From Calocera cornea HHB12733 (lineage: Eukaryota > Basidiomycota > Dacrymycetes > Dacrymycetales > Dacrymycetaceae), in contig KV423928.1 of the NCBI GenBank assembly GCA_001632435.1, forward strand, positions 1 to 64,000: 64,000 nt of DNA, in the 5' to 3' direction. The notes beneath the pieces were generated by a model. It was given only the letters and a program-made list of their open reading frames with translations. It was not told the origin of the DNA and did not search any database. Below, in pieces: positions 20,284 to 31,700 of this stretch. The stretch's first letter is position 1; the number at the start of each line of letters is the position of its first letter. The position numbers and the translations under genes are program-made.

Positions 20284-21735
20284 TCATAAATACACCCTCC
20301 TGAGACTTCCCACCAATGTAATACATTTGCACTGCGGACAGAGCTTGCTCACGCCCAAACTGCGCATCCAGCACTCCTTGCAGTGGACGTGCCAACACTG
20401 CGTGCTGATCAGAGGCTCGTCGTACGGGTCCAGGCATATGCGGCAGTAAGAGGAAGAGCCGGGTGTCATGACACGGACGGATTCCTGGTTAAGAACGTCA
20501 GGATATGCACTCGGAGGGGCAATGATTCAAATCGACGCACCAACTGCTTCACTTTCGCCTCCAATGCCTGAACCACCGCTGAGCTGCTCCCACTTTCTTT
20601 CGCAGTAGCGACTGCACAGTCCAGCTCTTCTGCCTCTCCCATACTGATCACCTCTTCTTCATGCGCATTCCCCTTTTCCGCCGGCTTGGCCCTGACAGCC
20701 TTACCTTCTGCAACAAGGTCACGCAGCGTCCTCCGCCTCACTCTGCTCTCTCCACTCTCCGATATGACAGATCCATTCTCCGTGTCTTCCCCCTCATCGG
20801 GCGCCTCATTGCCGATGATATCATTCTCGCCGAACTGCGCCGCTCCGAAGACGACGGTATCATCCCCATCGATGTCGAGATCATCTTCAATGTCGCCTTG
20901 AGAGTGATTAAGGACATCGAACCCAGTTCCTGAGGGGCTCCTTAATCGAATTATTCATGTTGAACAGGCTTTGAACGTACCAGCGAAGCCGTTTAGGGCC
21001 GTAACGCGTACCCTCCGTTGACCCGCCCACTCATACTCGTCCGCATCCTCCTCTTCCGCTTCTTGCTCCCTATCTCGACTTAATTGTAGATGTGCCAGAC
21101 AGGCATCGACATGAGCCTGGATGACATCTTCCTCTCCCATCACTTCCTGCTCGCATATAGGGCACCTCTGGCTCAAAGATGAAGGACCGGCAGCGATGTT
21201 TGAAACAGATCGGCCGTACTCCCGCAGGCGTGCCGCTCGCTCGTGGCGATTTCGTCGCACAAGGGTTAAGGTGCTTTCCAAGTTGGTCGGATCGGACGCC
21301 AGAACGGTGGCTACTCTGGCTCGAGGAGCTTGCGCGCGAAGGGATTGGCGAGCTTGTACAGCAGCTTTACGACGGCTTGAAGAAACTCAGCAGAAGTCCT
21401 GCTTGTATTCTGGAGATGATACACGCACCCAGTAGCCTCTGCTCTCGCTTCATGCGGCTGACTTGGGACATCCAGAGTTCGCAACTGGTCCAGCTCCAGT
21501 TGGATGTGATACGCTAGCATCTTGATCGGTACCTTCTCCCCACATATCCCACACATCTGGGCTTCCCGCCGCTTCGCTATGAAGAGGGTCATGACTACCG
21601 TCGAGCGTGCTATGACAGATACATACGTCTTAATGATAACGAAGTCCCACTTTCACCCGTTGATATGGCCAGCGTCCGCACGGCCGAGCTCCCAACTGGA
21701 GGAGCCAGAGAAGACCGCTTTCGTTTTACGCCCAT
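20284..21735 (-). CDS. RNF220-like RING-type E3 ubiquitin ligase
   Basis: Reconstructed exons 21735-21657, 21594-21429, 21375-20981, 20929-20541, 20484-20284; 409 aa. Two zinc-binding CxxC modules come first (CGICGEKVPIKMLAYHIQLE and CPICEQEVMGEEDVIQAHVD). An acidic central region follows, then a C-terminal C3HC4 RING (CRICLDPYDEPLISTQCWHV through CPQCKCIT) and the ending LRRVYL, which matches the end of RNF220. Known: animal RNF220 ubiquitinates nuclear regulators. The fungal substrate is unknown. The first intron is uncertain: a 62-nt intron (21595-21656) is preferred over a 32-nt alternative that uses a GTATGT donor. Confidence 0.82.
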
Positions 21736-22203
21736 GATGGATATTGGGTGAGGGTGCGCAAAACGCAGCGGCTTCAACAAGAACTGGACGTGGTCGAATG
21801 CAGGAATCGGGGATTTTTGTTGTTTATGTGAGCAGGACTAATCTATAAGACCATACAAGAATTGAGAATGGTCGTTGTCGAGAGGTGGATTTCGTTTTGG
21901 CGCTTCAGGTGCGGTCCAGTCTCACGATGAAGCTAGGGTCGACATCAACTGCTTCCGGAAGAAGCGCTCGGCAAGAGTCGGATAGTCTCCGATTAGCCGG
22001 TCACTTGTCAGAAACTTCACCTCGGCATTATCTGCTCGACGTCAGTTCAATCGGCATGTTTATTTCGGTCAACTGTAAATGTTATCGATACAACAGGTAG
22101 AAAGCTGTTCCTAACTGAAAGTTCAAAGCGGGAAAGCAAGAAAGGCAATCCTTTATCGAAAGAAACTGTCCAATGGTTAATGCTCCAAAAGTCCAGCATC
22201 GCT
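21736..22203. other. Intergenic space
   Basis: 468 bp between the RNF220-like start and the CPL1-like stop, both on the minus strand. No gene or repeat seen. Confidence 0.5.
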
Positions 22204-22864
22204 TTAGGTGTGGTGAGAAGTGCGAACACAAGTGGTGCCGCAGTCGGAGACGCGATATCCGGGAGCGCAAGAGAAGACCTGACACTTGCCACCATCGCAA
22301 GCGACATCCTCGACGCCCTCAATGGCAGTGCAGTCGACGCCAGAGCTTGGGGTGCCCATGACACCCATGACGCAGCCACCGCAGCTCTCGAGATCGGTCT
22401 TGGTATCGATGCACTCCCAGTTGGTGTTGCTCCAGGAACTCTGGACACCGCACAGGGAAAGACCCTTCGGACACATCTTGTCGTTGAACACGTAGGTATC
22501 GCGCTTTCTCGTGGAGGGCGATGCGTTGCACACTGGGCTACCCCCGATCAGAGCACCCAGTGCTGCTTCAACCTCCGCGTCGCCAAAGATCTGAATAGGG
22601 ATGCCGACCACCGCATTGGTACTGAGGAAGTCTATAAGAAGCATGAGCTGCAAGCCAAGCGACATTGAGGAGGTTTGACATACCCGGCAGAGCACTGATG
22701 CACAAGCAGATAGGGCCAATATGTCCAAAGTCCACAGTGACAAGCCCGACATCCAGGTTGAGATCGGAATCGACCAGACCACAAAGGTCACGCTTGAAGC
22801 CGATAGTGCTGGCCAGCGCACCAGACACCGCGAGCGCAGCAGCAGAGAGGGGAGTGAAGAACAT
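22204..22864 (-). CDS. Secreted cysteine-rich CPL1-like protein
   Basis: Reconstructed exons 22864-22684 and 22631-22204; 202 aa. A signal peptide (MFFTPLSAAALAVSGALAS) is followed by an N-terminal region and a C-terminal cysteine-rich domain with CPKGLSLC, TDLESCGGCV, DCTAIEGVEDVACDGGKC and VFSCAPGY. This is the CPL1-like/PriA-type domain common in basidiomycetes. Known: Cryptococcus Cpl1 is a secreted protein that affects host macrophages; mushroom PriA is expressed in primordia. Here it is probably a small secreted or wall-associated protein of unknown role. A dibasic KR within PSTRKRDT could be a processing site. Confidence 0.8.
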
Positions 22865-24664
22865 GTTTCTGCTGTCTGATCGGAGGAAAGGAATGGGAGA
22901 CTGGGAGTCGAGACGACCGGAGGGCGGGGCCGTTGAGATGAGTGCGAGGGACCGAGGGCGGTGGGCGAGAGAACTTCTGAAGTTCTGGTTTTCCTGGAGC
23001 GCGAAAAGCCCGACTTTTATGCCCCAATCGGTGCAAGCCACGAGAAGCTACAGAAGAGGGATAGTGTCACCCTGTCTTGCTTCGTTTCCTTTCCAGATGG
23101 CGCGATAACCACATTCGTTTCAGCCTGGCATAGTTCCGGGCTGGTCCAGATCGGTAAAACTCGTTTCTTGAGGGCAGAAGCACACGTGCACACTCTGTAT
23201 GAATACAGTAGATGGAGCGACAGGTACAGGCTGTGGACGTCATTGGCTCGACAAGCAGAGGATCGATCACTGGAACCAGCGGCACAGAACCTTGTCCCCG
23301 AGAGACATAGCTAGAATAAAGTAGGTTGGTGTCAGGAAGCACCGGTTTTTCGTCATACAATGTCGAGAAGCAGCGTGGAGTAGCACCGAGAGGGTCGATA
23401 AGAATATCCGACCGGGACAGAAAAGGAAATAACAAGCGCCACAGCATGCTAGGGCTGACAATGCCGGTGGATCACCGTCCCTCACAGCGGCTGGCTGATA
23501 CAGAGTTCAGGCGTAGTACCCACGCGCAGGACTACATAGTTTCATAGACTCACTGAGGCAGCAAGTTCCAGGACGTCATTGCCCTGCTTGCCATCTAAAG
23601 AAGCTCGAGTCTGGAGGCTTGCTGAAGAGTGGTGTGGATGTGTGGCATTCAGAAGAGTCGAGAGCAGTGCAGAAGGCCCATCAATCAAAGCGCCACAGGT
23701 CGTAGGTAGTCGCCGGTCGGGCAGCCGGGTCAGAGGAAGCAAAGTTCGACTGTGATACATGAATGCGGAGCAATGCCCTTGAATTGTTATCATAGAGACC
23801 ACCTCATTTCGTGATTTTGTGATCAGAGAGCCTGGCCAGCCAAGTTCATACGGGATATGCGGCAGCGGCTACGCAGCAAAATGTCCCCGCACAGCCGTAA
23901 TATCAGGGCACTCAAGGGCCAGGGCAAGGGGCGTGCCTGCCCCTGCCCCTGTACGCCCTCCGCTGTGCCTGTCATGTTTCTTGCAGCGGCGGTACTCCCA
24001 ATAGGCAAACGACGTCACCTGTCATGTATTGGGCTGGAGCCGAGCAATACAAGGAAGAGCCAGCCCACCACCAGGCAGATGTCAGCCAAAGGTCCTTGCA
24101 CGCTAGTGCCAGGAAGTGCAGAGAGAAGCGAAGCGAGGAAGCGAGAAGCCTGTATTGTGGAGGGGGATAGCAAGCCTCCCTGTATTGGTCTGAGAGCACT
24201 GTATAACCGCAGGGGTGCATCGTCCAGCCACCCCTGGCTTCTGAGCACGGTGCGCCGAGTTCTAGCCGTGAGAATCAATCCATATCCAAGTACTGTGACG
24301 GATATCCCCGAGAGGTCCGGACATCAGCACTCTCTAGCCGTGGATTGCATGAGACCACCTGTTCAATCCACCGCGAGTGAAACCAATTTCCAGTGACGCC
24401 ATGGATGTCGAGCAAGAAAGGGTGCAGGGTCGGCGAGATAAGACGCCTGATGGAGAAGACCGCCCTACATGGTCTAATGATCAGGCCAGGGCGAGTAGAG
24501 ATCGACCGTGAGCAGCCCCTCAAGGAGCTCACGGGGCAGGGCGTCAAGGATGTGCAAAGGTGATAGTTGAAAGGAGGATGACGCGTCTGTGTGGGCAGAC
24601 CATGTGTGATCACGTGATCACATTGCTGCCATGCTTCGTACTAACCCCACCTACTTTATGAAGG
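22865..24664. other. Gene-poor interval upstream of the CPL1-like gene
   Basis: About 1.8 kb with only short overlapping frames on both strands. A GGGCAAGGGGC/GCCCCTGCCCC imperfect palindrome lies at about 23924-23950, and a perfect 18-bp palindrome at 24605-24622. No supported gene. Confidence 0.5.
24605..24622. promoter_or_regulatory. Perfect 18-bp palindrome containing CACGTG
   Basis: TGTGATCACGTGATCACA equals its own reverse complement. Its centre is an E-box (CACGTG), a bHLH-type binding site. It lies just upstream of the broken TFIIF-alpha fragment, not in front of an intact gene, so function is doubtful. Confidence 0.4.
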
Positions 24665-24908
24665 GCGGGCGATACTGACTTCGACGAGTTTGAATGTGAG
24701 GAATAGTTCAAAGATGACGACGAGGACGATGTGCTGCTTGATGACGTGGAAGAGGATGAAGACACCAACGCTGTCAAAGAAAAAGAAGCGCGCATGAAGC
24801 GGGCCACACTGGCGATGATATGACTACGCAGCCATAACATGAGAATGCGATTGCCGTTCTGCTTTGTGGTATGTTTCGGTTGCGGCCCGTCTCGCCGAAG
24901 CGAGCAGG
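24665..24908 (+). pseudogene. Inverted, internally deleted fragment of the TFIIF-alpha gene
   Basis: Plus-strand translation from 24668 gives DFDEFECEE, an in-frame TAG (24704-24706), then FKDDDEDDV and KEKEARMKRA, ending at TGA 24820-24822. This aligns with the intact minus-strand gene (YDEFEYEEEFQDDDEG...KEKEARMMRA, around 27600-27720). The following bases 24829-24908 align with the region beyond that gene's 3' end (minus strand, about 26580-26500), including a shared TTCTGC(G/T)TTG...GTATGTTTCGG block. About 1 kb present between these two parts in the parent is missing here. It is therefore an old inverted partial duplication with a deletion and stop codon, and not functional. Confidence 0.8.
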
Positions 24909-25016
24909 TTAGAATGCATAAATCAAGATATCAGATGGTGGTAAGGAAAGACATAAAACAAGAAATCGTGACAAGAAATAGGTCGGGCATGCTAAGCAAC
25001 GTGACATGCAAGGTCG

Positions 25017-26327
25017 TCAAACACCGTTCGCCTCGGTGGGCTTCTTCTTTTTCTTTTTCTTCTTTTTCTTCTTCTCCTCCCCATTCAGGACGCCGTTTGC
25101 GGTTGGAGCGGCAGGAAGAGGTCCTGTAGCAGCGGCGGCCTCCTTCTCATTATCAATCTCCATCCCTTCTCCCTCGTCCTCTTCATCACTGCTCGGCAGC
25201 GGCATAGGCCCTCTCCACCCCTTCGGCGGGCTCACCTTCTTCCCCTCCCTAGGCGTTCCCTCCTGGCTCCCCTTCGCCCTCTCAGGCGTATGCAGCCCCG
25301 CCCCGAGCGTGGGGAGAGAGAACGCCGAAGTGACCACGACAGAGATGGAGGACATAGAGACCGACGCCGAGTCGGCGACGGACGAGGTGTCCGCTATCGT
25401 GCTGCCTTCTTCTAGCTCCCCGTCGAGGGTGGGGAAGGGAGCGCCGAGCACCCCGTTGGGCGTGCCGTTCGCGTGTTTCTTCTTCTTCTTCTTCTTTTTC
25501 TTCTTGTGCTCAGGGAGGGTGGATGCTGGTATGGAGGGGATCTCGGCGGCGGGAGCGAGAGTGGGTTGCGCAGGGGCTGTTGAAGTGGTCGGGGCTGATT
25601 GGGCGGCGCTGGTAGGCGGCGTGGGGTCGGTAGTGAATATTTGTGTTACCTGCGCAGATGAAGATGTGCCTGATTGTGGGGTGAACGGGTTCGTCTGCTT
25701 GGAAGGGCTAGCAGGCGCAACAATAGCTGCATCAACCCGATCCGTCAGCCTAGCTCAGAGCACATCAACCTATCTCACCAGTCCCATTGATCCCAGAGGC
25801 CTTCCCCTTCTTCCCAGGCGCGGGCACGTCAAACACCGCCCTCCCCTTCCCCTTCGCATCCTTGAGCTTCTTCCCGCTCCCGACCATCCGGCTCCGGCTC
25901 TCCTCCTCGTCGCTGTCCTCCGCAGGTTTGCGCTTCCCAGCGCTCTCGAGAGCGTCGTCGGGGCGCTTGCGTTTCGCACCAGCAGCGAGTTGACGATTGA
26001 GCTGCGTGAGAGAGGCGCCTTCGCGCTGCCGCTGGACACTAGGGACGGGAGCGCCCAAGCCCAGCCTAACAACACATCCACGCATCAGCATCCTATCACA
26101 GAGCAACTCAGGCAGACGTACCTCGCCGGCCGTTCCCTCCACTGCCTCAGCATCTCCTCCGGCTCTCCATGTGCGGGTCTCCCGTGCATGGGGGCCGCGT
26201 GCGCCATCCATCCCGAGACGAGGGAGGAGGCGTGTGCGTAGGACTGGTCGAGGAGCGCCTGGAGCTCGTCGAATGACGGGGAAGGGGCCCGCGCGGGAGG
26301 GGACGGAGGGTGCGGGGGGTCGGCCAT
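25017..26327 (-). CDS. Unknown disordered protein with two long lysine tracts
   Basis: Reconstructed exons 26327-26122, 26065-25779, 25726-25017; 400 aa. Residues 1-70 (MADPPHPPSPPARAPSPSFD, then LQALLDQSYAHASSLVSGW) may form a short helical module. The rest is low-complexity. It has a basic stretch AKRKRPDD/GKRKP that looks like a nuclear localisation signal, an acidic SDEEESR, a run of 10 lysines, a Ser/Thr/Pro linker, an acidic SSDEEDEGEGMEID and a run of 11 lysines before PTEANGV. Charge pattern suggests a nuclear or nucleolar protein. I do not recognise a family. It sits between the intact TFIIF-alpha gene and its broken inverted copy. Confidence 0.65.
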
Positions 26328-26613
26328 ATATGTGTATCGCCGACGTATGAGGTCGTTCAAGAGCAAGGGAAGGGTGAGAGAGCGGACATGGGGTGTGTTG
26401 ATGGGGTGTGTTGTGGTTCTGTGGCCCGTGCGGTCCGTTTTCCAATGTCCTGTCGGGTGACGCGCCGTTGCCTCGCCCCGCACAGGGCTCGGATCCTCAT
26501 CGCTTCCGCCGAACTGGCCACATCCGAAACATACAACAACGCAGAACAACAGTCAAATTCGCATGTTATGACTATGTGATAGTGTTACAAATGGGGGGGA
26601 CCTCCTCTTCGTG

Positions 26614-28904
26614 TCAGAACTCGATCCCCATCTGCGCCAGCTTCGCATCATCGTGCAGCTTGAGCACGCTCTCGCCACTCGAGTTGTCCAGCTTGGCAAT
26701 CTGCTTGATCCAGAAGCTCAGCACGTTCTTGTTCCTCGCGTCCTCCTTGAACCAGTCCTTGAAGTTCTTTACGCAGTCACCAGTCGTGCGCGGCTTCATG
26801 CGCAGGAAAGCGATGATGGGGCCGGGCGGGATCGCCTTCTCGAATACAAGGCTGGCGGGCACGGTGACCTTCGGGAGAGTACGGGGACGCTTGTTCGGCG
26901 TGGTGGACGAACCAGGCGAGGCAGCTGTCACGGCTCCCGGGGATGAACCACGGCCGCCGGGCGGAGATGCTACGTCGTCCGGAGCCTTGCGCTTGAGCGA
27001 CCCTGTAGCGGGAGTGGTTCTTGTTGGGCTGCTAGCGCGCCTGCCACCGGCCTCAGCAGCCAACGGACTGAGAGCACGAGGTGCAACGCCGCCAACCGCA
27101 GGGAGTCGGCTAGTCCCAGGAGGTGGGCTGGTCGCTCTGTGAGCCAGGACACTCGCCCCGCTGATGCCGTTGGATGACCGTCCACCAACAGGCGAACCTG
27201 CACGCGAAATACTGCGAGACCCGGGTTTGGACCCACTGCCGCTCGGGCGAGGTGTCCCAGACTTGGCAGGCGTGGAGGCTTGAGGCAGCACCCCGGTCGG
27301 CAGGGGCGTGCTGGTGCCCGACGCTGTCCCTTCCTCCTCCTCTTCCTCTTCTTCGGACTGTACTATGGTCAGGCCAGATGGATGACAATCCAGTAGTTGT
27401 ACTCACCGATAGATAGGGGTTCTTGTTGTCATCGTCATCCTCGTCCGCATATGCCCCCTTCTCCCACAGCCTGAGCGCCTTCTTCATCGCCTTGCCAGCG
27501 TCATTCAGCTCATCCTCGTCATCATCATCCTCTTCCTCTTGGTTATCGTTGTCCATCCTGTTCTCGTCGTTGACGGCGTTAGCAGCGCGCATCATGCGTG
27601 CTTCCTTTTCTTTGAGCTCCTTGGTCTCTTCATCCTCTTCCTCGTCGTCAGGCAAGACAGCGCCCTCGTCGTCGTCCTGGAACTCCTCTTCATACTCAAA
27701 CTCGTCGTAGTCACCATCACCACCCTGGCAATAGCGTCAATATATGCATGGTACTGATCACAGAATAAGCAACGCACGCCTCCACGCTCTCGCTCTCGTC
27801 GTCGCCGTGAGCCTGCACCCTCAGCTCCCTCATCATCATCCCCGTTATCACCATAATCGGCAGTATTACCTGTCCGGACCTGCAGCATCCGCGTTCCTGA
27901 GCGTGAGAGGATGGATCCGTCGGAAGTCGTCCTGGGTCTGGCAGGCTCGGCTGAGGATTCACGTTTGAGTGTCAGCTGGGTTGCTTCTGACACCTTTCCG
28001 CCAGTCTTGCGCATCATCCAGCGCTGGATGTCGGAGTTCTTCGCCATATCCTTCTCCTATATCACACATGCATTGTTAGCATAGGTCGGCAGAGGAAGTC
28101 GTCTGTGCTTACAAACTGCTCGGCTTGGTCCAGGGTAAGAATTGTGTGCTTTGGCGGCTCCTTGAACGTGTACCACTTGTTCAGCGGGACAGCCACAAAG
28201 CCCTCCTTTTGCGACTGGAACAGCAGAACCTGCAGCTGCGGGCCGCGATCCTCAAGTCGTCCCTCCCACACCTGCGTCCCGTCCCCGCTCTGCATCACCC
28301 ACGGGTGCCTCTCCTCACGTCTGACCTGCCTAACCTCGTCACTGACTCGGAACACCTGACGCGTCTTTGTCCTCTTGAACTTGCGCTTCGGTGCGTCCTT
28401 GTCCTTTCCCTTGCCAATGTCCTTCGGTCTAGGCCGCCCATTGGGAAGCAAGCCGTCCGGTCCGCCGACCATGACGATCTTCCCGTCGGGACCGATAACC
28501 GGCTTACCGTCGAGCCCAAGTAGCGGCTTGGCAGGTTGCTCCTTCTCCACAGCTTTGTAGTTTTTCTTCAGCTCTTTCCGGTTGAGCTTCACGGGCCGTA
28601 TCCAGTCCATCGGGTTGACGACCTGGTTGACATTGGTCGGCTTGAAGCGCATCATATCATGTCTCCACTCCGAGATGCCACTCGAGGTGATGACAAAGTC
28701 CGTGTACGTGCCCGGCGGGTCCTCGGGCAGAGGCTTGGACTCGACCTTGGGCTTCACGTCGGAGTGCACGAACGCTTTCGACTGCCCAGAGCGGTTCGGT
28801 GGCGGACGCGGCGGCGGAGGGCGCACGGGCTGCTGCGGTCGACGGCCCAGCGGCTTGAGCTCCATAGGCTCGTTCTTAAACTCGGCTTTGAGTCGGGCTG
28901 CCAT
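26614..28904 (-). CDS. TFG1: Transcription factor IIF alpha subunit (RAP74/Tfg1)
   Basis: Reconstructed exons 28904-28113, 28056-27778, 27724-27407, 27357-26614; 710 aa. The N-terminal dimerisation region contains YTDFVITSSGISEWRHDMMR, EERHPWVMQSGDG and GFVAVPLNKWYTFKE, typical of TFIIF-alpha. An acidic central region (EFEYEEEFQDDDEG, EEEDDDDEDELN) follows, then a Ser/Pro/Arg-rich linker and the C-terminal winged helix (PPGPIIAFLRMKPRTTGDCV, KDWFKEDARNKNVLSFWIKQ). With Tfg2 it forms TFIIF, which binds RNA polymerase II and stabilises the preinitiation complex. A decayed inverted fragment of this gene lies 1.7 kb beyond its 3' end. Confidence 0.92.
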
Positions 28905-29445
28905 GGTGGGCGTAGATACGCGTGAGGTGTAGTGTGATGTGAAGACGGTGTTTGAGGACGAGGAGCAGATGGTCGCTTCGCTATGTAGTGAATTGCGCGT
29001 AGGCCCAGCGCTGAGGGAGCGTGCCTATGAGTTGACCGAGATACTTCCGTGTGGCAGTTCGCTCTATCATGAATGCACCTCCCGACAAACTCACCTCACT
29101 GTCTTTGTTTACCCTTCTAGAAAGAGGCACAAATGACTACAGTGACACTCTGCACGGCCCTCAAAGTTACAATCAGGCGCCCGCAAAATGGGACAAAGCA
29201 GCGAGCTAACTGTCGCTGTGAGTTCCCCAACCGCGCCTCGGCTCTGTTCCTTGCTGAGGATATGATACTCCCAGGCCGCGCACAACAGCACAATTCCGCT
29301 GCATACTAAACGGCATCGGTTTTGTGTCGTAGGATAGTGCATCAATTAGGAGGGTAATCACCCAGTTGGGCTGATGCACCATCTGAGGACAGAAACGACG
29401 AAGACATTCCAAGTACTGATATTAGACAGTTTTTAGTTTACAGAT
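28905..29445. other. Upstream region of TFG1 / 3' side of the complex I gene
   Basis: 541 bp between two minus-strand genes. It should contain the TFG1 promoter and the 3' UTR of the complex I LYR subunit. No distinct element seen. Confidence 0.5.
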
Positions 29446-30030
29446 TTAGTGATGCGAAGCGGCTTCCGGAGGTTCCATCGGTGGCTGTAGGATGAGAGTC
29501 AGCACAGGCATTGTCATAGGAGAACTAGCATGCGTACAGGAATGTTCCTCTCGCTGTAGTCGCACGGAAAAGTCAGTATCTGTCCTTCCATGCATTTGAG
29601 GAGATCACGCACTATCTCGTACCGCCAAAGTAGCGAGGCCCTGTATTTCAGTCAGGCTAAATCCATGCTAATTGGAGGGAGCGGAACTTACAGACTTGAG
29701 GATCTGGGTGCTTTCCCTTCTGGTAGTCAGCCTCTGCCTTCTGCATGAGGATATCGACTTGGCGCGCGTCTTGGATGTTCCTGTGGACAGACACAATCAG
29801 CACCCATCATGACCCCAAAGCAAACTGTTCTTGTTCCCAACAACATGTGTAGGCAGCAGCGACCTGCATGAGAGCACACACCTGTTACGCTCGAACATTG
29901 CTCTGATCTCGATCGCCTTGATGCGCCAGATGTCCCTCTGGATTGTCCAGTCCAGGGCGTCCTTCAACATCGCCTTGTACAGCGTCTTGACGCGCAGCCT
30001 GTGCGCGGCAGAGTAGGCTGACAATGACAT
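29446..30030 (-). CDS. Complex I subunit NDUFB9/B22 (LYR-motif protein)
   Basis: Reconstructed exons 30030-29882, 29780-29692, 29640-29613, 29553-29538, 29484-29446; 106 aa. The N-terminus MSLSAYSAAHRLRVKTLYKA contains the LY(R/K) helix of the Complex1_LYR family (TLYKAMLKDALDW), then R-rich helices IEIRAMFERNRNI and DARQVDILMQKAEADYQKGK. It ends with the B22-specific HPDPQVWPRYFGGTRYERNI. It is an accessory subunit of mitochondrial NADH:ubiquinone oxidoreductase, normally seated with acyl carrier protein. Two exons are only 28 and 16 nt. It is head-to-head with Gemin2. Confidence 0.9.
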
Positions 30031-30233
30031 GCTTCGCTCGAGAACGTCGGTAGTCGCCCAATGCGGTCGGCGAGCTCTAAGCTGGAGAGGTGTGGAAGGA
30101 GCGGAGGTAGTTTGGGTGATGCCGGATCGGGAATGCTCCCGAGGCGCGCGGCCTCACTTGGAATTTGGTGACTGCACGACCCTTGCCTGCGAACGCGTTC
30201 GGGCTGCAGGTCGTCGCAGGTAACATACCCACC
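30031..30233. promoter_or_regulatory. Shared divergent promoter, complex I LYR subunit / Gemin2
   Basis: 203 bp between the two ATGs with no other feature. Confidence 0.6.
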
Positions 30234-31448
30234 ATGCAGCACAACAACCTCAAGCGCAAGCGGGGCAACCACGAGGGCGATGGGGAAGGCATGGCCGAGC
30301 CAGGACTGCAGCGACAGATCCTCCCGGTTGCCGGTACCATGCGAGCCGACTTTGATGGTGTACCCCAGGACGGGATGGAGTACCTATTCACCGTCAGGTA
30401 TCTCTCTATCTTGCTTATCATGATAAGCTTTTAGGTTCTGATTCTTTTGCATAGACGAGATTACGCTAAACTACCCTGGTTGACCTCGGCACCCTCTGTC
30501 CCTCCGCCGAGCGGTATCGCCCCGGCACCATGGGTCCAACAGGCCAAGGCAATCAAGGCGAAACTCGAGCGGGCTCCCCTACCAGCGAACGTGCTGGACG
30601 ACATTGGTGCATCTGATGGACCTAGCCGAGTACCTAGCCAAGAGTGGAAAGAGATGTTCGTTGCAGGGTTCAGGAGGTTCCGTGAGGTACGTTGCGTTTC
30701 ATTGCCCCCGAATCGTCCAGTAATACCGCAACAGAACGTCCAACAACCCACTATATACGTCGGACCTACTCCAACACCGCGGTACCCGAAAGTAACGGAT
30801 AGGGCGAAATGGTGGAGCTTCATCACCGGCCGGGAGGATCCCTTTGCATCAGGGAAGGCGAGGCCTCCCACTGCGGACGCTACATCGATGAAGACTGAGC
30901 CCGCGGAGCCGGGCCTGGACTATGCTGCAGACGAGCTTTCGACGGAACGCATGGAGTCCCCGGTACTGTCCTTATCTGCAGGGACGCAGGAGTCGTGCAC
31001 GTCCCCGACGACCGCTTTGCTGCGGTCCCTTGATCAGAAGGGCTTACTCCACCTCCTCATGTATTTCGGCCACTGGCTGAATACTGCACTTCACCCTCCC
31101 ACTCCCCACCCACCACCTTACCCTACCTCTCCGTTCGAACCAGCGTTGCCGCCCATGTTCTCCCAGTGGCTGTTTGCGTTACTGGGACACTTGGACGACC
31201 GGCTCATGAGCGGAGAAATCCACACGCTGCGGACCCTCGCACGCGCTTGCAGGGAGGTATTGGTGAAGAGCTGGGAAGTCGGTGAAGAGGTAGCGCTGGC
31301 GATAGGCGAGAGTCCGGAGGAGCGGGCCGTGCGGGAGAGGGAAAGAGAGGCGTGCTGGCTTGTCATTGCGGCCGTTGCAGGTGTATGGGGGCAGAGCGAC
31401 CTATGGGAAGATGCCCGTGACGCGGTGCGCGCTACGTTGAAGGGATGA
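30234..31448 (+). CDS. Gemin2/SIP1-like snRNP assembly protein
   Basis: Exons 30234-30397 and 30455-31448; 385 aa if read straight. A further 48-nt intron at 30687-30734 (GTACGT donor, CAACAG acceptor, stop-free and a multiple of three) is likely, giving 369 aa. The N-terminal DFDGVPQDGMEYLFTVRRD and PSQEWKEMFVAGFRRFRE, and the C-terminal block FSQWLFALLGHLDDRL with HTLRTLARACREV, match Gemin2 (human RWLYALLACLEKP...RQLARRCSEV region). Known: Gemin2 holds the Sm pentamer during assembly onto snRNA as part of the SMN complex. The start at 30234 follows the 5' region shared with the complex I gene. Confidence 0.82.
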
Positions 31449-31700
31449 AGTTATCCACAATGTTCGAATCATGCTCGTTGAGCGCTTGAGCGGAACAGAA
31501 GGGAAGGGCGCTTGACTGCGCCGTGGCGCGGGCTCGATGCTCGCGTTGAGGCATCGGCATGATCCTCCGGACCTCATTCTTGATTCTTGGGCGCTCGCTG
31601 GCAGCCCTAACGGTCCCTAGGTACGCTTCTTTGTTCTATCAAGGATTGTACAGCCAATATCTAATGCTGGTGATACAGTCTGACAGCCGACAATGTTCGA

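Noticed and set aside
23924..23950. GGGGC/GCCCC palindrome as a terminator
   Set aside because: Rho-independent terminators do not apply in this nuclear genome, and no transcript end is implied.
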